NCBI GenBank assembly: GCA_030599435.1
Contig: JAUVNZ010000083.1
Location: 1 to 7,009 of the forward strand
From: Gammaproteobacteria bacterium
GTDB lineage: Bacteria > Pseudomonadota > Gammaproteobacteria > SZUA-152
Reading direction: 5' to 3'
DNA length: 7,009 bases
Position 1 is the stretch's first letter; the number at the start of each line of letters is the position of its first letter. A program made the translations under genes and the position numbers. This document shows positions 1 through 6,775 of this stretch, in pieces. The notes beneath the pieces were generated by a model. The model did not search any database, had not been told where the DNA came from, and worked only from the letters and a program-made list of their open reading frames with translations.

Positions 1-513
1 AATCCCCTGAAACACATTGATCCCATCGGCACCATTGTTGTACCTGTTGTCTTGTTGCTGACGACCGGATTTATGTTTGGCTGGGCCAAGCCGGTGCCAG
101 TGACCTGGGCAAACCTGAGAAATCCCAAGCGGGATATGGCCCTGGTCGCGGTAGCGGGACCTGCTTCGAATTTGCTCATGGCCATTGGCTGGGCTCTGAT
201 TATGAAGCTGGGTTATATGCTAGGTGGTACTTTAGACTGGTTAGCATGGCCCTTGGTCAAAATGGCGGAAATTGGAATAATCATTAATTTGATATTAATG
301 ATTTTGAATTTGTTACCTGTACCACCTTTAGATGGTGGCAGAGTACTGTCGGGATTATTGCCCGGTCCATGGGCCTGGAAACTGAGTCGCATTGAGCCCT
401 ATGGATTGATTATCATGGTGGTTTTAATGGTCACGGGTTTGTTGGGCAAAATATTGCTGCCACCTATGATGTTTATAGAGGGACTGCTATTGGCACTGGT
501 CGGCTTACAATAG
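1..513 (+). CDS. Site-2 protease family (M50) membrane metalloprotease, 5' truncated by window edge
   Basis: This is the C-terminal 170 residues of an intramembrane zinc metalloprotease of the small bacterial site-2 protease type (YwhC-like branch of M50). The frame is open from base 1, so the true start and the HExxH zinc motif lie upstream of the window. Seen here: a HIDPIGT stretch at visible residues 5-11, a hydrophobic segment, the conserved GPASN motif (about residues 52-56), and the second metal-site motif NLLPVPPLDGGRVL near residues 103-116, whose Asp at visible residue 111 would be the third zinc ligand. Further hydrophobic segments follow to the end. Family members cut substrates within the membrane; the substrate here is unknown. 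trpS follows after 74 nt on the same strand. The family call is secure from the LDGG motif and membrane pattern; activity cannot be judged without the missing half. Confidence 0.9.
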   Translation, partial: NPLKHIDPIGTIVVPVVLLLTTGFMFGWAKPVPVTWANLRNPKRDMALVAVAGPASNLLMAIGWALIMKLGYMLGGTLDWLAWPLVKMAEIGIIINLILMILNLLPVPPLDGGRVLSGLLPGPWAWKLSRIEPYGLIIMVVLMVTGLLGKILLPPMMFIEGLLLALVGLQ

Positions 514-541
514 CGATAAGCAGAAGTAACGATAAGCAGAA
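511..541. repeat. Short tandem direct repeat, 16-bp period, two copies
   Basis: CGATAAGCAGAA occurs twice without mismatch, at 514-525 and 530-541, separated by GTAA. Including the three bases before each copy (TAG and TAA), the match is 14 of 15. The first copy starts immediately after the protease stop codon, so the unit sits in the protease-trpS gap. It looks like a local duplication; no function is evident. Confidence 0.75.
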
Positions 542-574
542 TAATTGAAAAACAAGAAAAAAAGTTGAGAATTA

Positions 575-581
575 AAGGGAG
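575..581 (+). promoter_or_regulatory. Ribosome binding site that fixes the TTG start of trpS
   Basis: AAGGGAG lies 6 nt before the TTG at 588. The first in-frame ATG is codon 15, inside the conserved RVLSGMRPTG strand, and would delete part of the nucleotide-binding fold, so the TTG is preferred. Confidence 0.75.
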
Positions 582-587
582 AACAGT

Positions 588-1802
588 TTGAATTTGGTAT
601 CAAGCCAATACCAGCGAGTATTGTCAGGCATGCGCCCCACGGGGCGGTTACATTTGGGCCATTATCACGGCGTGCTGGAAAATTGGGTGCAGCTACAACA
701 CGAGTACGAGTGCTTTTTCTTCGTGGCCGACTGGCACGCGTTAACCACCCATTACGAAGACCCTTCCGTGATAGGGGAAAGTGTCTGGGACATGGTCATC
801 GACTGGCTGGCAGCGGGTGTGAATCCAGGTTCTGCCAAGCTGTTTATCCAGTCCCAGGTGCCAGAGCATGCTGAACTGCATCTATTGCTGTCCATGATGA
901 CGCCCATTTCCTGGCTGGAACGTGTGCCTACCTACAAAGATCAGCAGGAAGCCTTGAAGGAAAAAGATCTGGCCACCTATGGTTTTCTGGGATATCCGCT
1001 ATTACAAAGTGCGGACATTCTGGCCTACAAAGCCGGCCAGGTTCCAGTGGGTGAGGATCAGGTAGCCCATGTGGAATTGACCCGTGAAGTGGCCCGGCGC
1101 TTTAACCATCTCTATGGTCGCGAAAAGGATTTCAAAGAAAAGGCTGAGACTGCAGCCAAAAAAATGGGCAAGAAAAACGCCAAACTTTATAAGGAATTAC
1201 GCAGAAAATACCAGGAACAGGGCGACCATGAAGCTTTGCAAACAGCGCAAGCTTTACTGGAAAGCCAGGCCAATATTACCCTCGGTGACCGGGAACGTTT
1301 ATTTGGTTACCTGGAAGGTGGTGGCAAGATTATCCTGCCAGAACCACAGGCTTTGTTGACTGAATCGCCCAAAATGCCGGGTTTAGATGGTCAGAAGATG
1401 TCCAAGTCTTACGGTAATACCATTCCGTTGCGTGAGAATCCTGAGGTGATTGAAAAGGCACTGCGAACCATGCCTACCGATCCGGCGCGAGTGCGGCGGA
1501 CAGACCCCGGAGACCCCGGTAAATGCCCGGTTTGGCAGTTGCACGAGGTTTATTCTGATGATGATACCCGTAACTGGGTGCAGGAAGGCTGCAAATCAGC
1601 AGGCATTGGATGCCTGGACTGTAAACAGCCTGTTATTGATGCAGTTTTGAAAGAATTGGCACCAATTCGAGAGAGGGCGCAAGAATTTGAGGAAAATCCC
1701 AAGCTGGTACGCAGTATTATTGCCGAAGGTAATGAGGCAGCTAGAGATGTAGCCCAGGATACGTTGGAAGAGGTGCGCGAGGCCATGGGTCTGAGTTATT
1801 AG
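588..1802 (+). CDS. trpS: Tryptophanyl-tRNA synthetase, long form with a likely Fe-S cysteine motif
   Basis: A class I aminoacyl-tRNA synthetase that charges tRNA-Trp with tryptophan using ATP in the cytoplasm. Seen: the HIGH-type motif HLGH at residues 22-25 following SGMRPTG, the GEDQVAHVELTRE stretch just before residue 168, and KMSKS at 270-274. At 404 residues it is about 70 longer than the roughly 330 typical of E. coli or Thermotoga TrpRS. The excess is a lysine/glutamate-rich, probably helical insert at about residues 178-249, between the ARRFN segment and the PEPQALL segment. Cysteines 313, 335, 342 and 345 form C-x21-C-x6-C-x2-C, close to the C-x22-C-x6-C-x2-C motif that binds a [4Fe-4S] cluster near the anticodon-recognition region of T. 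maritima TrpRS. I recall very similar long forms in Pseudomonas. The start is TTG with a good ribosome binding site. Identity is certain; cluster binding is inferred. Confidence 0.97.
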   Translation: MNLVSSQYQRVLSGMRPTGRLHLGHYHGVLENWVQLQHEYECFFFVADWHALTTHYEDPSVIGESVWDMVIDWLAAGVNPGSAKLFIQSQVPEHAELHLLLSMMTPISWLERVPTYKDQQEALKEKDLATYGFLGYPLLQSADILAYKAGQVPVGEDQVAHVELTREVARRFNHLYGREKDFKEKAETAAKKMGKKNAKLYKELRRKYQEQGDHEALQTAQALLESQANITLGDRERLFGYLEGGGKIILPEPQALLTESPKMPGLDGQKMSKSYGNTIPLRENPEVIEKALRTMPTDPARVRRTDPGDPGKCPVWQLHEVYSDDDTRNWVQEGCKSAGIGCLDCKQPVIDAVLKELAPIRERAQEFEENPKLVRSIIAEGNEAARDVAQDTLEEVREAMGLSY

Positions 1803-1919
1803 TGATTGTTTATCGCTAAAAGTAATTATTAATTGAACCAGTAGCTTGGCTAATTAACCCGTAAATTGGCAAAATGAGTCACTGAGTTCCTTGTTGAATT
1901 GTTGTAATGTGGTGAGAAT

Positions 1920-2792
1920 ATGAGCGAATTAAATCAAGAACAGAAAGTACCGGAGTTTGAGAAAAAAGGGCCGGAGCAGGAAGAAATGCCCTTCGCTATG
2001 GTACAGGGGGAGGCCGTTACCACACTGCCCAAAGATCTCTACATACCACCAGAAGCGTTAGAAATATTTCTGGAGGCCTTTGAAGGCCCGCTGGATTTAT
2101 TGTTATATCTTATTCGACGCCAAAATCTGGATGTATTGAATATTCCTATCGCCGAAATTACCCGGCAGTACATAGAATACGTCGAGATGATGAAGGCAAT
2201 GAATCTTGAGCTGGCGGCGGATTACCTGGTAATGGCTGCCATGCTGGCAGAAATTAAATCGCGCATGTTATTACCTCGATCACTGGAAGTAGAGGATGAA
2301 GAAGGTGATCCTCGCGCTGAACTGGTAAGACGTTTGCAGGAATATGAACGATTCAAACAGGCAGCGGAAGATATTGATAGTTTGCCGCGCATGAATCGGG
2401 AAACTTTCCAGGCCTCAGCCAAAACTCCCGACCTGAAACTTGTTAAGCCTGAACCCCAGGTGGATATGAAAGAACTGCTTACTGCTTTTAAAGAAGTTTT
2501 GGTTCGAGCAGAAAATTATACGCACCATCAAGTTACAATGGAGCCGCTGTCAGTGCGAGAACGCATGTCGGATGTGTTAAGCCAGATTAAAGGCGACAAG
2601 TTTACGGAATTTACAACGCTTTTTTCTCCAGAAGAAGGGCGCCGAGGTGTGGTAGTTACATTTCTAGCTATACTAGAACTCATTAAAGAATCTTTGATCG
2701 AATTGATCCAAACAGAACCCTATGAACCCATTCATGTAAAACCCCGAGTATCACCGATGGAAATACCAGCGGATGGGGACGATAGTGAGTAA
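1920..2792 (+). CDS. scpA: Segregation and condensation protein A (kleisin of SMC-ScpAB)
   Basis: ScpA is the kleisin subunit that bridges the SMC dimer heads and recruits ScpB, forming the condensin that compacts and segregates the nucleoid. Seen: an acidic, probably disordered leader (about residues 1-40), then the hallmark N-terminal SMC-binding helical domain with FEGPLDLLLYLIRRQ at 54-68, INLDV-like NIPIAEIT near 74-81, and LVMAAMLAEIKSRMLLP at 103-119. A charged linker with predicted helix follows (about 125-210), and a C-terminal winged helix for the SMC cap ends in VVVTFLAILELIKE at 244-257. The 290-residue length is slightly above the usual 240-280, owing to the leader. The ATG at 1920 is preceded by GGTGAG at a short 3-nt spacing. 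It lies 117 nt after trpS with no clear promoter between them, and 18 nt before its partner scpB. Gammaproteobacteria carrying ScpAB usually lack MukBEF. Confidence 0.96.
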   Translation: MSELNQEQKVPEFEKKGPEQEEMPFAMVQGEAVTTLPKDLYIPPEALEIFLEAFEGPLDLLLYLIRRQNLDVLNIPIAEITRQYIEYVEMMKAMNLELAADYLVMAAMLAEIKSRMLLPRSLEVEDEEGDPRAELVRRLQEYERFKQAAEDIDSLPRMNRETFQASAKTPDLKLVKPEPQVDMKELLTAFKEVLVRAENYTHHQVTMEPLSVRERMSDVLSQIKGDKFTEFTTLFSPEEGRRGVVVTFLAILELIKESLIELIQTEPYEPIHVKPRVSPMEIPADGDDSE

Positions 2793-2810
2793 TTTAAGGA
2801 AGTAGTTGTT

Positions 2811-3596
2811 ATGTCATTAAGTCCTGAAAAAACCAAAAATATTATCGAAGCGGCACTCATGGCTGCTGGCCAACCGCTGTCGATCGATCGTTTACTCACA
2901 CTGTTTCTGGATGAGCAGCAACCCTCGCGTGATGAAATAAGAGCAGCATTAAAAAGTTTGACTGAACAGTGCAAAGATCGTGGTGTGGAGTTAAAAGAAG
3001 TTAGCAGCGGTTTTCGTTATCAGGCTAAACAGAATTATGCTCAGTGGGTGGCAAGACTTTGGGAAGAAAAACCCCCGCGTTATTCACGCGCCTTGCTCGA
3101 AACATTGTCGCTTATCGCTTATCGCCAGCCTATTACTCGCGGCGAAATTGAAGATGTACGCGGTGTGAGTGTTAGTACGAATATAATGAAAACATTACTC
3201 GAGCGTGATTGGGTAAAAGTTGTTGGACATCGTGATGTACCCGGTAAACCGGCAATGTATGCCACTACCCGACAATTCCTGGATTATTTTAATCTGAAAA
3301 GTTTGAGTGGTCTGCCTACATTGGCAGAAATTCGTGACATTGATACGATTAATGCGGAGCTAGATTTAGTGGAGCCGGGTACTGAAGATGCAGAAGCAAA
3401 AGAAGCCAGCTCAGATTTAGGTGAAGGTATAGATTTTGCTGCAAACGATGCCACTGAAGAAATGCTAGCTGCTGAAGAAAATAAATTGGGCACAGAATCA
3501 GGATTGGATACTAATTTAGAACCTGAGTTAGAGAACCTGCCCCCATTGGATGAGGCAACAGAGTTAAAGGCAGCATCCGTCGCAGATACGGCGTGA
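2811..3596 (+). CDS. scpB: Segregation and condensation protein B with long acidic C-terminal tail
   Basis: ScpB dimerises and wraps around the central part of ScpA in the SMC-ScpAB condensin. Seen: a first winged-helix domain at about residues 5-80 (AALMAAGQPLSIDRLL, then SGFRYQ at 66-71) and a second at about 88-165. The second contains YSRALLETLSLIAYRQPITR at 91-110, the GVSVSTNIMKTLLERDW segment, and GRP-type VPGKPAMYATT at 143-153. The core ends near residue 175 (LSGLPTLAEI). The last 78 residues are a low-complexity acidic tail: I count about 24 Asp/Glu against 3 Lys. This brings the length to 261 residues, compared with about 200 for B. subtilis ScpB. The ATG is preceded by AAGGAAG (2796-2802) at 8-nt spacing. 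The stop overlaps the rluB start by four bases. Confidence 0.96.
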   Translation: MSLSPEKTKNIIEAALMAAGQPLSIDRLLTLFLDEQQPSRDEIRAALKSLTEQCKDRGVELKEVSSGFRYQAKQNYAQWVARLWEEKPPRYSRALLETLSLIAYRQPITRGEIEDVRGVSVSTNIMKTLLERDWVKVVGHRDVPGKPAMYATTRQFLDYFNLKSLSGLPTLAEIRDIDTINAELDLVEPGTEDAEAKEASSDLGEGIDFAANDATEEMLAAEENKLGTESGLDTNLEPELENLPPLDEATELKAASVADTA

Positions 3597-4507
3597 GCGA
3601 TCATTCAATAGAAAAACCAACAAACGAAAAGCTGCAAAAGGTTTTAGCTCGTGCTGGTTTTGGTTCACGCAGAGAAATGGAAGGCTGGATAGAAGCCGGC
3701 CGTATAAAAGTTAACAAAGTTGTTGCTACGCTGGGCGATCGTGTGAGTGATACTGATCGCATTCAGGTAGACGGTAAACCTGTTACTCAGGCTAACCTCA
3801 AAGAGCGCCGCAGTCGCGTGTTGCTTTATCACAAACCCGTAGGAGAAATTTGCACCCGTCATGATCCTGATGGGCGCGAAACTATTTTTAAAAATCTGCC
3901 GTCGTTATCTTCCGGGCGCTGGATAACCATTGGCCGTCTTGATCTAAATACCAGCGGTTTATTATTAATCACCACTGATGGTGATCTGGCTAATCGACTC
4001 ATGCATCCTTCGCATGAAATAGAGCGTGAATATGCCGTACGTGTTTTAGGTGAAGTGGATAGTGACATGCTAAAGCGGTTGCAAAGTGGTGTTGAGCTGG
4101 ATGATGGGGTTGCACATTTTGACGGAATAAAAGAAGCAGGTGGTGACGGCGCGAATCGCTGGTATCACGTTATTCTGCGTGAAGGGCGCAATCGGGAAGT
4201 GCGGCGTTTGTGGGAATCACAGGGTGTGAAAGTAAGTCGACTCATGCGGGTGCGATTTGGGCTTGTGTCTTTACCGAGAGGGCAAAAGCCAGGTCGTTGG
4301 GAAGATCTGCCTGATGAAATGGTGAACGAGTTGCGTAAAAGCGTTGGACTGCGTGCCAAGATTACACGTAGTGGTGGAAAAGGTGGTAGCTCAAGGCGAT
4401 CAGCACCGGGCGATTTTCGTCGGTCTAGTAAAAAAACGAAAGGCCGCAGTACAGGAAAAGGGAAATCTGGTGGTCGAGGTCGTGGAAAAGGTTCCCGGAA
4501 ATTCTGA
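3593..4507 (+). CDS. rluB: 23S rRNA pseudouridine(2605) synthase RluB
   Basis: An RsuA-family pseudouridine synthase; the RluB branch isomerises U2605 of 23S rRNA (E. coli numbering) during 50S assembly. Seen: an N-terminal S4 RNA-binding domain at about residues 11-58 (LQKVLARAGFGSRREMEGWI), then the catalytic domain with GRLDLNTSGLL, whose Asp117 is the expected nucleophile. REYAVRV at 145-151 and EGRNREVRRLWE at 197-208 follow, then RVRFGLVSLPRGQKPGRW, which favours RluB over RluE/RluF. From about residue 255 the protein ends in a Lys/Arg/Gly/Ser-rich tail, probably disordered and RNA-binding, as in other RluB proteins. The start is GTG at 3593, inside the GTGA overlap with scpB. No independent Shine-Dalgarno is visible at usual spacing, so translation is probably coupled to scpB. 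It converges with the next gene, 9 nt away. Confidence 0.95.
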   Translation: MSDHSIEKPTNEKLQKVLARAGFGSRREMEGWIEAGRIKVNKVVATLGDRVSDTDRIQVDGKPVTQANLKERRSRVLLYHKPVGEICTRHDPDGRETIFKNLPSLSSGRWITIGRLDLNTSGLLLITTDGDLANRLMHPSHEIEREYAVRVLGEVDSDMLKRLQSGVELDDGVAHFDGIKEAGGDGANRWYHVILREGRNREVRRLWESQGVKVSRLMRVRFGLVSLPRGQKPGRWEDLPDEMVNELRKSVGLRAKITRSGGKGGSSRRSAPGDFRRSSKKTKGRSTGKGKSGGRGRGKGSRKF

Positions 4508-4516
4508 TGTTTGGTT

Positions 4517-6460
4517 TTATGCGGCGCTGAGACGCTTGGGTTTTTGTAAATAGTAGCCCTGAAAATAATCAACGCCAATATCTTTTAAGTATTCCAATTG
4601 TTTCGGGTTTTCTATGCATTCCGCAATTGTTTTTAATCCAAATCCATGGGCGATATTATTAACAGCTTTTATAACCGAAATGTTGGCTAAGTCAGCTTCC
4701 ATATTTTTAACAAAGTATCCATCGATTTTTATTGCATCTATAGGCAGGGTTCTTAAATAACCAAATGATGACAGACCAGACCCGAAATCATCCAGGAAAA
4801 AACGGCAGCCAATACCATGCAGTATATTCATAAATCGTATTGCGGTTGATTTGTTAGTAATTGCGGCGGTCTCAGTTACCTCAAAGCAGATCAATTTAGG
4901 GTTTACCTCATATTCATAAATTAGATTTATTATTTCCCGCGCAATCAAATTGTTACCAAGTGTTGGGCCGGAAAGATTAATCGAAAAACATTTTTTGTCC
5001 ACATCATTTTTCATAAATTCCAGCGTTTTCTTAACAACATATATATCTACTTCTGTTATTAAGTTGTAACGTTCGGCTGCAGGGATAAATTGATCGGCTG
5101 TTATGTTAGCGCCATCATTGGTTTTATATCGTAGCAATATTTCATTGTGTACAGGCTGATTGTTGGCTGAAATTATCGGTTGAGAGTAAAGAATAAGGTC
5201 TTCATTATTTATAGCGGATTTAATCCGAGTGGACCAGTCCAGTTGTTTACGTCGTTTGATGATTTCATGACTCTCAGGCTGATATATGGAGTATTGATTG
5301 CCGCCAGCTTCTTTTGCCAGCTCACATGAAATGTAGGCACCGGTCCAAATATCTTCTATATTTCCCTGCTCGGTGCTTGTGAATAATACGCCGATACTAA
5401 GGGTTACATCATATGTGCGATTCATCCATACAAATCTATTTTCATGGATTTTATGAATTATGTCATCGGCGCACTTGAGTGCCTCTTTTTTGCCAATATT
5501 CGGTAAAAGAATGGCAAACTGATCGCCTCCCATACGTCCTACTATTGTTTCAGAGCCGATACATGTTTTGAGGTTGACAGTAACCTGCCGTAAGAGTTCA
5601 TCCCCGGCTGCGTGGCCAGAAGTATTATTGATCATATTGAACTGATCAATATCAATATATAAAAGGGCTGAATGGTATTCGCCTTTGTGTGCTTTTTTTA
5701 CTGCTTCGGATAAAAGAGATTCAAATTGTTGTCTATTTAACAGGCCTGTGAGTACATCGTGCGATGCTTGCCATGATATTTTTTTATAACTTTCCCGATC
5801 CTGTCGGTACACAAGCCATGCTACTAGCGCACCTATAAGAAGAGTAATAATATATAACCACTTTACCGTTTTACTGGATAAACCCATAACATTTTGTACA
5901 TCAATCGCCGCATTTTTTGATGAAGCAACCAGCAGCTCTCTGAATTTCAGCATGGCCGGGTATACTTTTTCGCGGTTTGGGCCTAGTTGGTTATTGAGCA
6001 ATTCAATCGCTTGTTCTGTCTCATCTGCTAGCGAGAGCTCAATAATATGATTTTGTAGGCCATAACCTTGTTGACTATTATTTATAATAAAATCGATCAG
6101 AGTTTTTTCCTTTGGACTCAACGGATATGTGGCGAGGGCATTTCTCGCCAGTAAATATCGCGTGGCCAGATTGCTATGTATCTGGATGATTTCATCTTTT
6201 TTGAAAGGGTCACTGGAAATAACAATGTCCCTTAATAAAACAGAACGTTGCCTGGAATAATGAACCATTTCATCCAGTAATCTTAATTTCTGGACCTGGA
6301 CCTGATTGTTGGTAACGTATTCTTTCTGTATTGAGTTAAGGCTGGAGAGGGATACCCACGAGATAATGCTGATAAGAAATAGTAAAATTATGAACGCCCA
6401 CGCAATTGGTTTTTGATACCAGTGCGTGAGCATGTCTTTATTGGAATTGTATTTCTTCAT
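4517..6460 (-). CDS. Membrane-anchored GGDEF-EAL protein, predicted c-di-GMP phosphodiesterase
   Basis: A 647-residue inner-membrane signalling protein acting on cyclic di-GMP. Order: short cytoplasmic N-terminus, TM1 (about 17-38), periplasmic helical region of about 160 residues, TM2 (about 199-218), GGDEF domain (about 230-395), EAL domain (about 405-640). The periplasmic part contains RSVLLRDIVISSDP (72-85), resembling four-helix-bundle sensor domains of chemoreceptors. The GGDEF half keeps Asp270, Asn278 and Asp287, but its signature is GGDQF (311-315), with Gln where the second acid should be, and the RxxD inhibitory site is replaced by GSET (302-305). The EAL half reads EIL (440-442). 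Aligned with RocR spacing it retains all expected catalytic residues: Glu440, Asn495, Glu527, Asp557, Asp558, Lys578, Glu614 and Gln634. Phosphodiesterase activity is therefore likely; cyclase activity is doubtful. The start ATG is preceded by GGGGAAG (6469-6463). Its own promoter likely lies in the upstream intergenic region. Confidence 0.93.
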   Translation of the reverse strand: MKKYNSNKDMLTHWYQKPIAWAFIILLFLISIISWVSLSSLNSIQKEYVTNNQVQVQKLRLLDEMVHYSRQRSVLLRDIVISSDPFKKDEIIQIHSNLATRYLLARNALATYPLSPKEKTLIDFIINNSQQGYGLQNHIIELSLADETEQAIELLNNQLGPNREKVYPAMLKFRELLVASSKNAAIDVQNVMGLSSKTVKWLYIITLLIGALVAWLVYRQDRESYKKISWQASHDVLTGLLNRQQFESLLSEAVKKAHKGEYHSALLYIDIDQFNMINNTSGHAAGDELLRQVTVNLKTCIGSETIVGRMGGDQFAILLPNIGKKEALKCADDIIHKIHENRFVWMNRTYDVTLSIGVLFTSTEQGNIEDIWTGAYISCELAKEAGGNQYSIYQPESHEIIKRRKQLDWSTRIKSAINNEDLILYSQPIISANNQPVHNEILLRYKTNDGANITADQFIPAAERYNLITEVDIYVVKKTLEFMKNDVDKKCFSINLSGPTLGNNLIAREIINLIYEYEVNPKLICFEVTETAAITNKSTAIRFMNILHGIGCRFFLDDFGSGLSSFGYLRTLPIDAIKIDGYFVKNMEADLANISVIKAVNNIAHGFGLKTIAECIENPKQLEYLKDIGVDYFQGYYLQKPKRLSAA

Positions 6461-6543
6461 TACTTCCCCAAAAGTTCAGAAATACTTCTTTCTGTCCAGT
6501 ATGGTTCTTATGTAAGTTATTTTTATTAGGTTAATTAACTGCT

Positions 6544-6552
6544 TGGTATAAT
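6544..6552 (+). promoter_or_regulatory. Putative extended -10 promoter, plus strand
   Basis: TGGTATAAT is an exact extended -10 (TGn plus TATAAT) inside the left arm of the inverted repeat. No good -35 is seen 16-18 bp upstream, which extended -10 promoters can tolerate. Transcription would start near 6559 and run toward the gene at 6908. Confidence 0.4.
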
Positions 6553-6576
6553 GTGCTAATCCCTACGCACATTATA
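6547..6576. repeat. Perfect 10-bp inverted repeat, possible operator or overlapping divergent promoters
   Basis: Arms TATAATGTGC (6547-6556) and GCACATTATA (6567-6576) are exact reverse complements around a 10-nt spacer. Their centres are 20 bp apart, about two helical turns, as expected for a dimeric regulator binding one DNA face. No T-run follows on either strand and the outer ends of the arms are AT-rich, so it does not look like an intrinsic terminator. It lies about 90 nt before the minus-strand GGDEF-EAL start. Confidence 0.6.
6571..6576 (-). promoter_or_regulatory. Putative -10 element, minus strand, for the GGDEF-EAL gene
   Basis: The right arm of the inverted repeat reads TATAAT on the minus strand. 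A start near 6564 would give a leader of about 100 nt before the ATG at 6460. The -35 region at 6593-6599 only partly matches (TTGCTT or TTTGCT, depending on spacing), and no TGn extension is present, so an activator may be needed. Confidence 0.35.
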
Positions 6577-6775
6577 GGCCAGTGATTATATGAAGCAAAA
6601 GGTCATTATCTTTATGGGTATATGACATATTTTAAGCAGAGTTTTTCAGGAATAGTAAACAGCTTATAGACATTGGTATTCGGTGATTATTACGATAACT
6701 GTATGGAAAATAGGGCAATAAATAGCCAGTTCTGGGTAGTTGTATTTTGAATGGTTGTTAGGCCATCAGTTAAGA

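Noticed and set aside
1084..1359. 91-codon plus-strand open frame inside trpS
   Set aside because: Out-of-frame shadow over the Lys-rich insert of a clearly coding trpS; it does not suggest a frameshift because the trpS frame is intact through KMSKS.
1866..1910. TTGGCA (1866-1871) as a -35 for a promoter before scpA
   Set aside because: No acceptable -10 at 16-18 bp; the later TAATGT is too far away.
3284..3604. 106-codon minus-strand open frame inside scpB
   Set aside because: Mirror of the acidic, repetitive scpB tail; Ser/Ala-rich translation with no domain, and scpB itself is well supported.
4521..4545. GCG-CTGAGA-CGC stem followed by TTGGGTTTTT as a terminator for rluB
   Set aside because: Only 3-4 base pairs in the stem and an interrupted T-run; too weak to annotate.
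4165..4578. 137-codon minus-strand open frame across the rluB 3' end
   Set aside because: Antisense to the Gly/Arg/Ser-rich rluB tail; its Pro/Arg-rich translation is what that composition gives on the opposite strand. It also overlaps the GGDEF-EAL 3' end in another frame.
6590..6625. 11-codon ATG frame in the intergenic region, possible leader peptide
   Set aside because: No Shine-Dalgarno, no attenuator-like structure and no biased codons; expected by chance.
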